From assembly GCA_051453625.1 (NCBI GenBank), contig JBOZIK010000001.1:248886608-248935081 (forward strand): a stretch of 48,474 bases of DNA, written 5' to 3'. Positions within the stretch are counted from its first letter, which is position 1. The number at the start of each line of letters is the position of its first letter. Shown here piece by piece: positions 13,606-24,258 of the stretch. A model generated the notes under the pieces. It was given only the letters and a program-made list of their open reading frames with translations. It ran no database searches and had not been told where the DNA came from. A program made the translations under genes and the position numbers. The stretch is from Welwitschia mirabilis (Eukaryota; Gnetophyta; Gnetopsida; Welwitschiales).

Positions 13606-13643
13606 NNNNNNNNNNNNNNNNNNNNNNNNNNNNNNNNNNNNNN
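13606..13643. other. Assembly gap (38 N)
   Basis: An N run inside element E, between the integrase and RNase H relics. Its length is not a round number, so it may be an estimated gap. It hides part of the region that would encode the integrase zinc finger. Confidence 0.95.
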
Positions 13644-13659
13644 GGAAATCATAGAACAT

Positions 13660-14670
13660 AAGTAATTATTTTTTATCTTTAAAGTAAAGACATCATCTAT
13701 TACCTTTGTTTATAATACTATAATTTACTTTATTAATTTAAAGCTTTTATAATCTCTTATATAAAATTTTCCCTTATCATATTTTTATCTTAAAACTCCT
13801 CCAACAATAACATTTTAACCATTGGTAATAATATAAAATTTTTATCCAATCAAATCCTCATAGAATAGGAGCTTCTGCCAAGTTATATTCTAGCTCATCA
13901 TATGTTTTTTTGACAACCCTTACTCCATTTTAATTCTACATATTTTTAAGTAATTTATTTATAGATGTAGATATTTTAGTAAATTAAGAGAAAAATCTTT
14001 TCTAATCTTTAGCTTTGTTAAGAAAAAAATCTTAATTCCTTTAATTTTATAGGAAATTCTAAATTTTCAATTATTTTAGTTTTATTTTTATCTATCTATA
14101 TTCCTTTTTTGGAAACCTTATGTCTTAAAACTATTGGTTTCTTTACCACTATAAAAATTTTGGCCAACTTAATTTTCATTTATTTTTCTCAAATATTCGG
14201 AAACTTTATCTAGCATTTTTAAGGCTATGTTAAAATCATTTTTATATGAAAAAATCATACATGAAAAATTCTATTTATTTTTCTAACATGTCATTAAAGA
14301 ATGTGATAGACTAATGCTTGGAAATCTATAAGAGTATTATATAAAGTGAAAAGTAAAATTTAATATGAAAATCTCCACTAATACTAAGTGAAGGTTATTT
14401 TTTCTTAATCTTATGATACTTAGTAATTTGATTATAACCCTCGTACCCATCAACAAAACTATAAAATTTATATTCTACTATCCTTCCTTAATCTTGATTT
14501 AAAAGTGGTAGTGAAAAATGGTTCTTGTATGTTTCTATATTTAACGTTTTAAATAAATAGGTAACCTCCAAATTCCTCCTTTTTTAGGAATGACTATAAC
14601 TAGACTAGCAAATTCAAAGTAAGATATTAAATAACTAAAAATTAGCCATAGGTAACTTTTCTTTTTATTT
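13660..14670 (-). pseudogene. RT-RNase H relic of element E
   Basis: These domains copy element RNA into DNA and remove the RNA strand. The minus strand around 14620 reads VIPKKGG, the conserved start of the RT palm. Around 14520-14400 it reads NHFSLPLL followed by YSFVDGYEGYNQI, matching the HFPLPF and FLDGYSGYNQI blocks. Around 14270-14100 it reads FMYDFF in place of FMDDF, with the first catalytic Asp of the pair as Tyr, then KPIVLRHKVSKKGI matching the GIVLGHKVS block. RNase H is fainter: TYDELEYNLAEAPIL and a decayed TDASD region near 13860. Several stops and frame changes make this a pseudogene. Confidence 0.78.
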
Positions 14671-15201
14671 ATTAATTACATCTTTCATCTTATCATTGAG
14701 TCTTATTTCTAATTTTCTTACATGTTTTATGGACACATTAAGATATATTTTGTATTAATAAACTTCTATTAAAGATTCTTTTATTTCCAAATATGTTGAT
14801 ACAAAGATTTTGATATATCTCTTTTAATATGTTTTTCCCATATTTCTCTTTCAATAATGTATTAAATTACTATTTATAATTAATGATTTGCTATTTTGTA
14901 CTTTAAAAAAATTTATCCCAAGTTGCAAAAGAATTTTTTTCTTTCTATTTCTTTTTTGTCTTCTTTTAGCTCTATAATTTTTAAGTATTCTTCATTATGA
15001 TCTGAAAACTAATTTTAGATTTTTGTTTCTATTATTGGATTTTTATTCTTCACCTTATTTTACTAGTTTAGATTATTTAGCAAAAAGTAATTTCTCATAA
15101 TCCTTTATATTACTTTCCAAAATTTCTTTTGTGATAAGTAAAGCTATATATGTTATTGTCATTGTTGCTACATTCAAAATCATAGGATGTTAAGTACATT
15201 A

Positions 15202-15560
15202 TCATTTATATTTATAAACTACAAAATGTATAAAATAAGTAAACTCTAATATAATAATAAACCAATAAATTATATTCTTTATAGTGCTAATAGTTAATTC
15301 AACTATTAAAGTTAAACTTTCATTATATTCTTCTATTTCATCACCATCTAATAACTTAGTAGCTTCATATCTTATTACTTTAATACTTACTCCTAAATCT
15401 ATTAAATTGAGAAATTTATTTAAACTAATTTTAGTTTTAAGTAAATAGGAACCTTTATCTCTATGTTTATTAGATTCATAAATTATCGTGGTAGACACCC
15501 ATGACAATTCTTCTTCTTATGATATTCGTTCTTGCAAATTATCCTTCTTTCTTTTTGGGT
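15202..15560 (-). pseudogene. Aspartic protease relic of element E
   Basis: The protease would cleave the Gag-Pol precursor. The 101-codon open run 15507-15202 contains LIDLGVSIKVIRYEATKLL, which fits the active-site block of plant Ty3/gypsy proteases (L-D-G-S-N---Y). It is followed by a strand-rich stretch and ends at a stop where the domain should continue, so it is a fragment rather than a free-standing gene. Upstream in the same direction is a basic stretch (KKPRKNPKRKKD) of the sort found in the linker before protease. Its place before RT on the same strand supports the call. Confidence 0.65.
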
Positions 15561-15609
15561 TTTTCCTAGGTTTCTTACATGAATATTTTACTACTCTAAT
15601 ATATCCTAC

Positions 15610-18600
15610 TACCTATTTAAGAAACGTAATTAAATAGTTAACTATAGTTAGTCCTTATAGTTTTTCTTTACATTTAGTAGTAAATCAAGTGAGTTGTTTA
15701 TTTTTATTATTATTATACTCAACATATATTCTCATGGAGTGTGATATTTTTAAATAATTTTTATTTTTAAATTCTTCTTAAATAAGATCATAACTCGACT
15801 ATTCTATTGAAAATCCTTGTTTTGGTAATTTCTTTTATTTTCTGTCTTGATTTTTCTAGATCACTAATCTTTAGAGATGGAATTATTTAATCTAGTTTCT
15901 ATTACACATGATTCTTAATTTATTGTTCTTAGTCTTACTTGTGCTTTATCTTTAATCCTTATTTTGTTTTAACTTTTTAATATGCTCTTCAATTCTTAAA
16001 TAATTCATTTATTTATGGTAATTTTTATTTTGATATTATTATTTTTCATTTTGGTTTCTTTTAAATCCTTTTTTAATGTTAACAAGGTAATTTAGATTTA
16101 ATATTAGTCTAAAATTTTATATAATAATAGAGTATTGACTCTATTTATATCTAATCATTATGTAAAGGATTCATGTTAAGGATATTCTAATCCTTTATGG
16201 TTATCTTATCCATAACATATGCAAGATTCAGTTTTGTTATTTGAAAAGGATCTTTATAGATTTTTTGTAATTAAATCCACATCTCTATCTAATTTGATGT
16301 TTTTTATTTTTTATTAAAAAAAATGAAATGCCCTTTTTTTCTTAAAGAGTCATAAAGTAAGATAGATTTATAATATTTTCATGATAATGAAACATGATTT
16401 TAAATTTGGGAGACTATCTAATTAATTCATGAATAAAATAGAATAAAAATAGAGTATTATGATGGAAAACATAGCTAGACAACTTGTTTTATCCTTTTAT
16501 GTCTAAAAGTATAATAGTTAGAGTTTTTGATACCTACTTTTGTTTTGTTTGAGTTTATGGTTAACTCTAGAATTTTCTATTATTATTATTATCATTTTCT
16601 CTAAATTTATGATTTAGTAATAGAATATATTTAAATCTACTAAAGGCTTAAATTCCTAGATGGTCTCTTACTACATTTCTCCATTTTAAAGTATGAGGGA
16701 TTAAAAATCTATTTGTTCTTTCTTTTTATTTTTAAAACTCTATTGATTATGTTTCTCTAAACATTGTGAGTAGAAGCCTTGATGTATACAATCTTATTTT
16801 ATCATTACCATTAACCTTGTAAATTATAAGAACATTTTAAATTATGTTTTATTGAAATTTATAATTCATAAAACTCTCCATTCTTTCATAAGCTTTTTTG
16901 TATAGGTGCATTCAAGAAGAATATGATTATTTATTTCATAATTATTAGATAAGTAACACTCTATGGAAACCATTATTTAGTTTTTTACAAAATAAGCCTT
17001 AATAGAAAGATTCTTTAATAGAATTTTTCTGAGAACCTACTAACAATTATTTCTAAAATATTTTTAAGGAATGTACTTCATATTCTAAAATAACCTTAGT
17101 AGATATGTCCTTGTATTCTCTTCATAAAGCTCAAAACTTAATTCTTATTTTTTTTCAAAACCACTTCACATTAGGAATGCATAAATGGTTTTGTATAACA
17201 CTTAAAATTTATATTATTATATAATTATTTTCTTTTTTTAAATTATATTAATCCATTCCTTATGAAGTTATTATTCTTCTAATCCAGCTTGCATAATAGA
17301 TCTATATTAAAGGCTAAAAGTTACTCAAGATTATAAAATCCATTAAGTTTATATATACATACCTCATCCCATGTTAAATTATGCAAGGACTTCTACTCTT
17401 ATGAATCACAAAGAAACTATTTTTTATAGTATTTTTATGTTTTGTATGGATATAAGTAATGCCTCAAAGTAGGACATAAAACACATGGATGATCATAAAA
17501 AATGCTTTAAAGTAGCTATATTCTTTTATATTGAGATAGAAGTTTTAATTTTAAATCATTTAAGCTATATTTAACTTTTAAAATCATCTTATTCTTATGA
17601 ATTTAACTTATTTAATTTAAAAAAGGAAAAAAGACATTCCTAAGTATTTTTTGGAAAGTTCCTATAATGAATAATGAAGCTAATTTTTATGTCTGTCTAA
17701 AGTTTCCATCTCAATACCAAAATCATAATGATTGATCTTTATAAAATTCACTTTTAAGCTAGCGGGTTATTTAAAATTAATAATGAATTATTTGATAATC
17801 TACAGTTGCTCCCTTACTACTAAACTACTTTCTTTATTTTAATTAATTTTTAGTTATCTCCTTATTTTTTGTATGACTTCTATGTTAGTTATAGTAGGAT
17901 GATAATTAGTTATAAGAATAAAATAAAATAGAGAATTTAAAGCTTAAGAATAATATTAAGAAGATCACTCTAACTCCATATGTGTTACAGCTTGAGATAC
18001 CAAAAAAAAAATGGGGTTTTATTTACAAATGTTCAAACTACTTTAGAAGATTAATATTCCTAAATTTATACATAAAATAAGAAATCTTAACCTAAGTGTT
18101 CATGATCTATTACTATAATGATAATAATTATATCATCAAATTTATATCTAAATCTAGTATGTTCTATTATAATCAAAGTTAAATACAATAACTATTTTTA
18201 TAATTTTTCTATTTTATAATAGAGAAAAATAATAAAATTTTCTTATTTTTATTAGTTATCCTAAAAATATTAATAAAATAATTACCAATGATATATTTTA
18301 ACCCTAAAAGATCATAGAAAATAAGATATTCTCCTATCAACAACATTCTTTAAGGTCACTTATCTTTAAAATTTTGATATTAAGTAAGAAATATTTCTAA
18401 TTCAAAAAAAATTCATATTTATAAATAAGGTTAAATAAGAAGTATTAAGGAGAATTCCTTTTGAAATATTAATAATAAACTTAGCAACTTTAGCAAGACA
18501 ACTAGGCAAAATGAAATAAGATACCTAGTATATTTATTAAGTTACAATAGGTAAAATTAACTATTTTAGGTACAACAGAAAACATATGTTTAGTAGGTTA

Positions 18601-19530
18601 ATATTTCATAAAACCATCCTTTATTTAAGAATTACATGAGAAAATACATCACCTATATCTAATAGCAATAAACTTAAACCGATACCTCATTTTTATTACT
18701 AGGTTAGGTATAAAACCAAAGCCCTTTTTATACTATTTGTAAAAAAGATCTATAAAATGTTATAGTAATTTTTATTTTTTAGTTATTGAGGAAGTTACAT
18801 TATTTTTATTCACTAATATCTATTTTACCTCTATATGGTATAGTAGAGGATGGAAGTGGTTATTTGTGGTGGCACTGATTTTAGGAACAATGGAATTGGT
18901 TACTATGGGTAGAATGTATTCATATTTATGTTCCTAAACCTTCTTAATGTAAGTAATCCATCAAGGATTTTTTGAAAATAGTTGATAACCAAAGAATATT
19001 TTATTAGAAAAACCCCTCACATTGGCCTCATAACTAAAGGATGACCCTTACACTTTGGACATTCTAAAGAATCACCTTATTAGGCCTTAGGGGCCTTAAT
19101 TGAAAATCCTAATTTGACTTATAAATATGCTACTTCATTCAATTAAATGCATCATTTTTCATATTATAAAAGATATTATTAGGGTTTTAACGATGCATTC
19201 TTTCTAATTCTTCAATTAGGGATGGCTAATTTTTAATCTAGAATAATGGTTCTTCGATTAGTGTGAGTGATTATCATGAATTATATGCTTTTAATTATTC
19301 AATAATAAAGTGTTTTATGTTACTTCCTTAGTGCATTCCTTTGATATCATGTTGTGATTTGTTTTATACGTGTTATGCTTAGGATTAGATGAGGCATGTT
19401 ATTACTTTATGATTTTATGAGGTTATTCTTTTCACTATATCTTGCATAAACTGAATCTTTATTTGATGGATCTTGGGAGACCCTACTTTTCATGGTTATA
19501 ACATTTTTACTATCAAGGGTAGATTGCTTG
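15610..19530. other. AT-rich stretch, probably decayed transposon DNA
   Basis: This should hold the gag and 5' LTR of minus-strand element E, but no frame gives a recognisable Gag core. Homopolymer and A/T tracts are frequent. A TATA-like TATAAATATGC lies at 19121-19131 downstream of a less AT-rich patch (19010-19100) and could mark an LTR promoter; this is not demonstrated. Confidence 0.4.
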
Positions 19531-19540
19531 GAGACATCAT

Positions 19541-19660
19541 CCTCATATCTATGATAGATAATATTATGCCACTATGCTTGAACTAGATCTACATGAGCCT
19601 CATGCCTATGGTGGATACGATTACACTATTGTACTTGAGTTAGAGTAAGTGATACATGAA
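19541..19660. repeat. Imperfect 57-bp tandem duplication
   Basis: The units 19541-19597 and 19598-19660 align from CCTCATATCTATGATAGATA to CCTCATGCCTATGGTGGATA and onward to CTTGAACTAGA versus CTTGAGTTAGA. Differences are mostly transitions. Confidence 0.75.
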
Positions 19661-19938
19661 TTTAATTAAAGACTTATAATTTTATTAAGTTCATTATGCT
19701 ATTATTGATTTTATGTTCCATTCTTTATTCTCTTATATATTTTAGTTAATCCTACGCATTTTCATTATGCTTACTTTAATTGATACGTTACCACATCTAT
19801 CTTTATGAAGGAATGACATTGAGACTATACTACAAATGGAAGTTGCTAGTTTTATTACTAAACCTTTGATTTGGTCATATAAAATTTGTATCCCTAAGAT
19901 GATGTTACTTTTTATTATGTGTTGATAATGAATATAAG

Positions 19939-20038
19939 NNNNNNNNNNNNNNNNNNNNNNNNNNNNNNNNNNNNNNNNNNNNNNNNNNNNNNNNNNNNNN
20001 NNNNNNNNNNNNNNNNNNNNNNNNNNNNNNNNNNNNNN
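19939..20038. other. Assembly gap (100 N) with repeated flanks
   Basis: Exactly 100 N, the usual placeholder for unknown size. The ten bases TGAATATAAG occur directly before (19929-19938) and directly after (20039-20048) the gap. Confidence 0.95.
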
Positions 20039-21180
20039 TGAATATAAGCATAATTTGATTTTACCATGAATAATTTATTTGCACTATTATTAGGTATAGT
20101 AGTATGATGGCTATATTGGGGCATACATAAAATGTATATTTTTTAATTCCTTTTTAGTTTTTTGATTTTTTAATTTTTTTTAATATTGGTCCTTTTAAAG
20201 TGTTATTTATTTTTTTCCCTTTCTTCCTTACTAGTGTATTGGTATTAATAATGCTTAGTACATAATTAATCATAGTTGATCCAGTGGCTTCTTTTTTTTT
20301 CTTTTATTCTTTTATTGTTTTTTCTTTTTTTCTTATAAAGTTTATCTAGAGTAGTATAAAAAATTTTCTTAGGGGTTTATCTATTATGGATTTAAAGAAA
20401 ATACATTAAGGAAAATAATAAAATATTTTTTTTCAATCCATATTCTCTTTTTATCATCTATTCTCTCTTCTCTTTTCTTCTCTATCTTAAGAAACTTTCT
20501 TAGTAAGTATTCGAAGATAAATTTTAAAGAAGGTTATCATTAGTAAAATATTAAAAATAAGATATATTACATTCATTTTCTATTCCTATATTTTTATTTC
20601 TTGCATTGCATTATACTATAGTTTTTCATTATTGCATTATGCCTTTCCATCATCTGCATTCAATCATTACCTATCCATTAGTCATAATGACCTATGTTCC
20701 CATAGTTTCAGTTATCATAAGAGGTACATATTCATCTTTCACTATAATTATTTTACACTAAAGGAGTAGTGCCATTGTCTTCCATCAATGGTGCCACTAG
20801 CCTCTTGTGTTAATGCTTCTTTATCTTTGGTTAATCAAACATTTACATCATCTTAAATCCTTTCATGTATGATATGCATCTAAAAACACAACTTTTATTG
20901 ACTATTTTCTTACATTTTATGAACTAGCAATAAACATCTCATCATAGGTTACAATGAGTTCCCATTAATCATAAATGTATTATAGGTTAGATCATGAAAG
21001 AAAACCTTAAGGGCATTCCTATGAAAGGGCTTAAGAAGATCAAAATAATCTATTAGGTTTGAATCTTACAACTTTGGAAGAAATATAAATCTAACTAATC
21101 TAAACAAACATTGAAAGTAATATAATATCTAGATACATATTCATGTATTATTTAACCTTATAATGCTAATAAAATTAATT
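20039..21180. other. Noncoding stretch upstream of the A0 gag relic
   Basis: It is T-rich up to about 20480, with no recognisable LTR of the A/B/D type. A facing pair of primer-site-like sequences lies at 20767-20796 (see findings). The expected Gag N-terminus between about 20850 and 21190 is too decayed to follow. Confidence 0.45.
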
Positions 21181-21189
21181 TAAACTAGT

Positions 21190-21740
21190 AATTACTCAAC
21201 TTCTTTGCATTTTTATTATTTATAATCTAATGATCATTACTTATATATTAAGCAATTTGAGTATGTTCTCTATATAATTCCTTAAAGACCCAATACATTG
21301 ATTTCCTTATATTAATATTATTCTCTTTTTCCCTTAAAGAAAAGATAAAATCTACATTATACACATTAGAACTAGTTTCTATTACTGCTTAGGCTTACCT
21401 TAATCAATATTTTATTATAAAATTATTTCCTAATCATAAAAATAATTCTATTAGATGAGAGATCATGAACTTTCAATAAGTGGATAGTAAAACCTTCTCC
21501 TACATACTAAAAATATTTAAGAATATACTTCTTAGATATTCACAACATGCTTTTGAATAAGGAAGAATTATAGGTTCTTTTAATAAAGGTCTTTCATCTA
21601 ACCATATACAAGTTATGGAGATGATGTATAGAGGTAGATTTTTAGATCTAGAAATTAATGAAGCAATATATTTTCTTAAATCCATAGATAAAATTTCAAA
21701 TAATTGGAAGAAACCTAATGAGCTAACATGATTACAATAA
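21190..21740 (+). pseudogene. gag: gag core relic of element A0
   Basis: One frame can be followed from about 21330 to 21729. It starts FSFSLKEKIKSTLYTLELVSI (first 20 residues FSFSLKEKIKSTLYTLELVS), matching the FPFSL-KAK-WLY-L--NSI block of Ty3/gypsy Gag. It goes on through YSQHAFE, then GSFNKGLSSNHIQVMEM and YRGRFLDLEINEAIYFL, matching the CPHHGFE, FY-GL and FVE-M-NGEFL-K-P-EA-Y-L blocks. Four in-frame stops are visible (TAG, TGA, TAA, TAA). The preceding 21200-21320 reads YLYIKQFEYV in another frame, matching H-LKEFE-V. The minus-strand open run at 21500-21757 is only the antisense of this relic. Confidence 0.85.
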
Positions 21741-22249
21741 CCTGTTAGGTCCACCACTATCTAAGAATATTAAAACTCTTAGTGCAAAACTTAAATCTAT
21801 GAATTTATTACCTCATTACAATATTTATTATGTGGATACTTATGAAATATTAAATTACCAATTCATATCTATGTTTTAAGGTGCAGTGAATGATAAAAAA
21901 AAACAAAAAATAATTTCTATTTTAATACTTATAATCTTAGATGAATGAACCATTCAAATTTCTCATGGAAATAAAGTAACCCTAATGAAGAATCAACTAA
22001 CTAACTTAATAGTTTAAATCCTTTCTTAAATTATAATTTTTTAGAAGTTATACTTTATAAGTTTATGAAATATCAATATCATATCAATACCTTATAATAA
22101 CAATTTAATCAATAAACCTCTTGCACATTATAAAGTTAAACTAAGGTATTCAGTAACTAAGCTAAACCACTATACATATTTTTATATAATGAAATCACTA
22201 TGAAAAGAATAAGCTTCCTGATACACATGAGCCTAACATTGGTGTTATA

Positions 22250-23065
22250 AGTTAATGATTCACAAATTAATAAAACCAAGGTTATCCATTTAAGAAGTGG
22301 AAAATAAATTTACAAAGAGGTATAAAACAAGATACCCTAAGAATAAGACATATAATAAAGTAAGCATAGAAGTGAGAACGATGTGGAGAAGAACATAAAG
22401 TAAAAGATGTTATTTCAAGTTATAAGGAATCCCTTCCATTTTCTCAACACTTAGAAGAAATAAAATAGCTAATAAATAATAAGAAATTGTAAAGAAAGTA
22501 AAGATCAATACCTCTATTTTAGAAGTTATCAAATGAGTACCTTCATATGCCAAATTCTTGAAAGATCTATGTAATATCAAAAGAAGGATGAATATAAAGA
22601 GTAAATTCCTCCTTACCTAATAAAAGAGCATCATCATTTAAAACCTTATCCTATTTAATTACAAATATCTTAGATAAATTGCCATAGCCATTATAATTAA
22701 AAACATAGATTCCAATAAGCATTATTAGACTTTAGATTTAATGTTAATCTTTTACTCTATATTATCTACAAGGAACTGAGTCTAGATGATATTATAAATA
22801 CTAAACTATAATAATGATTTATTAACAAATCTCTAAAGAATCTTTGGGCATAGTAAAGGATATGGTTATTCAAGTTTAAAATTACTAATATCTTATGAAC
22901 TTTGTAGTTTTTAAGATATAATAAACTAGAACTCATTATATTTCAATCATCTCAAGAAAACATTTTCTTAGTACTTCTAATTCTCTTATTAATTATAGTA
23001 ATGATCTTATAGATATTTTATTTGATAAGATATCCACTAAATTTAATATCTTTAACAATCTAAAA
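22250..23065 (+). pseudogene. Gag-protease linker and protease relic of A0
   Basis: VIHLRSGK at about 22283 is the linker motif found before protease in Athila/Tat elements. Decayed LINNKKL and KIYVISKEG segments follow. Protease starts with ALLDFRFNVNLLLYIIYKEL at about 22719, where the family has ALLDLGASVNLLPYSVYKEL; the catalytic Asp is kept but the LGAS residues are changed. Later, FLSTSNSLINYSNDLIDILF (about 22955-23015) matches the FLATSNALINCRNG-MKLSF block that ends the domain. Frameshifts and stops are frequent. The relic ends at about 23065, where 3'-region sequence begins, so a deletion junction lies here. Confidence 0.75.
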
Positions 23066-23089
23066 AAACTCATGTATAAATATTGATAG

Positions 23090-23720
23090 CATTCATGTAG
23101 GACAAGCATATGAACTTGCCTATTTTTATATGGAGGAGACCCAGATCCATTGTTAAGGTATAGAAATTGTAGACTCTAGGATGTCCATGCCTCATTTTAG
23201 GCATATTTCAATGGTTTAGGATACCAAAGCCCATGGATGAGTAGTGCCTTACTCACATCCAATCTTCAGCTTACTATTTATAGGACATGAGTATATAGGT
23301 ACCAGAAGAGGTTGAGAAACCTCAAGTCCAAATACCTATGATTGGATTACCATTCGAGTAGATCGAGGCCCTTATGGTAGAGACAATTAAGACCATCAAA
23401 GATTTTATTAATAGAGGTATCTTAATGCTTCATCAAAGGATATAAACACTTGAGTAGAGGATTTAGACAGCTGAGAGGAGAGTGCAACACTCTAAGGATT
23501 AACTGGTCAATGTATGTTAGCACATCATATCTATTAAGTAGAGTGTAATAGTTGACCTCATAGAGGTATTTTATGTATAAGGAAACAATATAGTTCATTC
23601 CTTTTCTACATCATTAGATCTCTATTTCCTTGTAAATCCTGAGAATCCTTCATCTTCTCCTCTTGCACCTGAGCCTATTACCTATTTTGAGTTTATTATG
23701 AGATGATGAGAAAAGTGATT
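23090..23720 (+). pseudogene. 3' extra ORF relic in A0
   Basis: This is the copy of the unknown ORF described at 31110-31870. A frame from about 23225 reads IPKPMDE, then VPEEVEKPQVQIPMIGLPFE, then IEALMVETIKTIKDFI, with repeated stops between. Upstream, AYFYMEET matches FYFHIEDT in element A. The C-terminal part (RI-TLE-RI-TAERRVQH) has a heptad-like pattern suggesting a coiled coil. Every stop in this stretch is TAG or TAA at a place where CAG, CAA or TGG would fit. The function is unknown; it sits where Athila elements carry an extra or envelope-like ORF, but no membrane segment is visible. Confidence 0.6.
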
Positions 23721-24018
23721 TATTATTTCATATTTTGTATCTTCCCCTTCATATATTTTGTACCTAAAACTCATGGTTTATATGTGCACATCTTATTTTA
23801 AGTTTAGTCATGATGTACATTTATTTTATTTTTATTCTTATCTTTCTTTTCACATATCACTTTAATATTACACAATGAGAGTTAATTATATTTCTAATAA
23901 TCATTTTGCTTATTTACTATACATTTTAGTGGAAGGATATTAATTATTAGTGTATTTATTGATTATCTATCTTAAAATTTTTATCATAAGTTTTTATTTT
24001 TTAAGAATAATTTTTAAG

Positions 24019-24060
24019 ACTATCGCCCTCTTATCATCTAGATAATGAACTGGATAATAG
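24019..24060. repeat. Dyad module in the 3' region of A0
   Basis: ACTATCGCCCTC with the core TTATCATCTAGATAATGA and TGGATAATAG as the closing arm. It lies about 240 bp before the LTR, as does the module at 32436-32471 before the A 3' LTR. Confidence 0.7.
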
Positions 24061-24245
24061 TATGACTAATATCTTAAAAAATTAAAATGTTTAGTTTTCT
24101 ATTTCTAATAATTCAATTTATATCTCTAAGATCTCTGCAAATTCTTTCTGAGATGATTTTTCAATATATTAATTATTTTTATTATTAGTTAACTTGATTT
24201 GCAATCATGGTTAACTACCTGGTCTTGTTATAAACTGAGAAGGTT

Positions 24246-24255
24246 AAGTGGGGGA
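24246..24255 (+). promoter_or_regulatory. Polypurine tract of A0
   Basis: AAGTGGGGGA ends three bases before the LTR start at 24259 and would prime plus-strand synthesis. Equivalent sites are AAGTGGAAGG at 32657-32666 and AAGTGAGAG at 43481-43489. Confidence 0.8.
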
Positions 24256-24258
24256 CCA

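Larger units (their letters stand above)
12350..15600 (-). mobile_element. Element E: decayed Ty3/gypsy pro-pol on the minus strand
   Basis: Read on the minus strand, protease (about 15560-15202), RT (about 14670-13990), RNase H (about 13930-13660) and integrase (about 13060-12350) appear in the order typical of Ty3/gypsy. Wording of the RT and integrase relics is closest to the Tat/Athila side, with no chromodomain seen. The RT-RNase H-integrase order excludes Ty1/copia. Neither LTR could be located: upstream (15.6-19 kb) and downstream (below 12350) sequence is too decayed. A 38-N gap at 13606-13643 lies beside the RNase H relic. Confidence 0.8.

Noticed and set aside
15202-15507. 101-codon minus-strand frame as a free-standing gene
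   Set aside because: Its active-site block and position before RT show it is the protease relic of element E.
19915-20124. Minus-strand frame of 69 codons
   Set aside because: Half of it is the 100-N gap.
21500-21757. Minus-strand frame of 85 codons
   Set aside because: Antisense of the A0 Gag core, which matches the Gag family on the plus strand.
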